Shown here one piece after another: positions 5,959-6,637 of a DNA stretch of 6,637 bases. The DNA is from Comamonas sp. lk (GTDB lineage: Bacteria; Pseudomonadota; Gammaproteobacteria; Burkholderiales; Burkholderiaceae_C): NCBI GenBank assembly GCA_945901215.1, contig CAMDKE010000157.1, positions 1-6,637 on the forward strand. The letters run 5' to 3'. Both the position numbers and the translations under genes were made by a program. The notes below the pieces were generated by a model, which was given only the letters and a program-made list of their open reading frames with translations, searched no databases and was not told the DNA's origin. The stretch's first letter is position 1; each line of letters starts with the position of its first letter.

Positions 5959-6637
5959 ACCTCGCCTCGCCCCGCCCCGCCTCCTGGATTCCCGAGTTTG
6001 TCGCGCTTGCCGCCATTTGGGGTGCCTCGTTTTTGTTCATGCGCATCGGTACCGTGGCCTTCGGACCGGTGGTCACCGCTGGATTGCGGGTGTGCATAGC
6101 AACGCTGTTTTTGCTGCCCATCTTGGTGGCACGCGGCCACACGGCCACGTTACGCAAGCATTGGAAGCTGGTGTTTTTGGTTGGCATTAGCAATTCGGCC
6201 ATTCCATTTGTCTGCCTGTCGTTTGCGCTCCAGTCGATCACTATTGGTCTGTCCTCGCTGCTCAATGCCACGGTGCCGCTGTTTGGCGCGGCCATTGCCT
6301 GGGCCTGGCTCAAGGACCGGCCCAGCGGCTCGCGCATGGTGGGCTTGGTAATCGGCTTTGTGGGTGTGGGCATGCTGGCCTGGGACAAGGCCAGTTTTCG
6401 ACCCGATGCATCGGGTTTGTCCAGCGGCTGGGGCGTGCTGGCCTGCCTGTTTGCCTGCCTGTGCTATGGACTCTCTGCCAGTTTTACCAAGCGCTACCTC
6501 GCCGGTTTGCCCTCGCTGGTGTCGTCCACCGGCAGCCAACTGGGCGCGGCGCTTGCGTTGGGGCCGTTGACCTGGTGGTATTGGCCCACGCAAGAGGTGT
6601 CCATCACGGCCTGGGGGGCGATACTGGCGCTGGGGGT
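5955..6637 (+). CDS. EamA/DMT-family transporter, 3'-truncated by the window
   Basis: This is a drug/metabolite-superfamily inner-membrane transporter, probably a small-metabolite exporter; the substrate cannot be told. The frame gives 227 complete codons with no stop before the window ends. Family members are about 290-300 residues, so roughly 70 are missing. The first EamA repeat (about 13-143) has FVALAAIWGASFLFMRIG (15-32), LRVCIATLFLLPIL (44-57), ISNSAIPFVCLSFALQSI (78-95), LSSLLNATVPLFGAAIAWAW (99-118) and MVGLVIGFVGVGML (128-141). The second repeat begins GWGVLACLFACLCYGLSASF (158-177). I choose TTG at 5955 because the frame is closed by a TGA at 5943-5945, the only other upstream codons are not starts, and the next ATG (6039, residue 29) would remove half of the first membrane helix. 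TTG overlaps the ogt stop as TTGA, with a weak purine run (GAAAGAA) at 5944-5950, so translation is probably coupled to ogt. Confidence 0.92.
   Translation, partial: MNLASPRPASWIPEFVALAAIWGASFLFMRIGTVAFGPVVTAGLRVCIATLFLLPILVARGHTATLRKHWKLVFLVGISNSAIPFVCLSFALQSITIGLSSLLNATVPLFGAAIAWAWLKDRPSGSRMVGLVIGFVGVGMLAWDKASFRPDASGLSSGWGVLACLFACLCYGLSASFTKRYLAGLPSLVSSTGSQLGAALALGPLTWWYWPTQEVSITAWGAILALG

Noticed and set aside
5894..6593. Long minus-strand frames opposite ogt and the transporter
   Set aside because: They are antisense shadows in GC-rich DNA. The plus-strand frame shows clear EamA membrane segments and family motifs throughout.
1..6637. CRISPR array, tRNA or rRNA gene, insertion sequence, integrase or attachment site
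   Set aside because: I looked on both strands and saw no spaced direct repeats, RNA-gene signatures, transposase motifs or flanking repeats. The region reads as stable core chromosome.

Overview
The window looks like ordinary core chromosome of a betaproteobacterium, most likely Burkholderiales and probably Comamonadaceae (Rhodoferax/Polaromonas-like). I base this on the GC-rich composition, the tight gene packing and the close match of each protein to proteobacterial families. The genus is inference; no database was searched.

Layout. (1) Bases 1-1364, plus strand: a TolC-type outer-membrane efflux channel. It lacks only its signal peptide and the first few mature residues, because the window starts inside it. 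(2) Bases 1365-1399: a short convergent gap holding a perfect 6-bp hairpin. (3) Bases 5131 down to 1400, minus strand: a three-gene block transcribed in the order phosphomannomutase/phosphoglucomutase, then waaC (LPS heptosyltransferase I), then waaA (Kdo transferase). waaC and waaA overlap by four bases (ATGA), and waaA has a near-perfect Shine-Dalgarno sequence inside the end of waaC. (4) Bases 5132-5448: a 317-bp divergent intergenic region with an AT-rich patch next to the mutase gene, tandem TTGAC motifs and a small inverted repeat on the other side, and no convincing gene. (5) Bases 5449 to the end, plus strand: an Ogt-type O6-alkylguanine-DNA alkyltransferase, overlapping by four bases an EamA/DMT-family transporter that starts at TTG and runs off the window.

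How they work together. The minus-strand block is an envelope operon. WaaA adds Kdo to lipid A precursor and WaaC adds the first heptose to Kdo. The mutase makes mannose-1-phosphate and/or glucose-1-phosphate for nucleotide sugars used in LPS or exopolysaccharide. TolC is also an envelope protein but is convergently transcribed. ogt and the transporter form a separate, translationally coupled pair whose functional link is not obvious.

I did not find an undescribed system. Points that deserve a second look are small: an Asn in place of one Asp of the TolC periplasmic gate, an Asn where E. coli WaaC has Lys192, a perfect 11-bp palindrome inside the mutase gene, two mutually exclusive hairpins inside waaC, and the TTG-started overlapping transporter.
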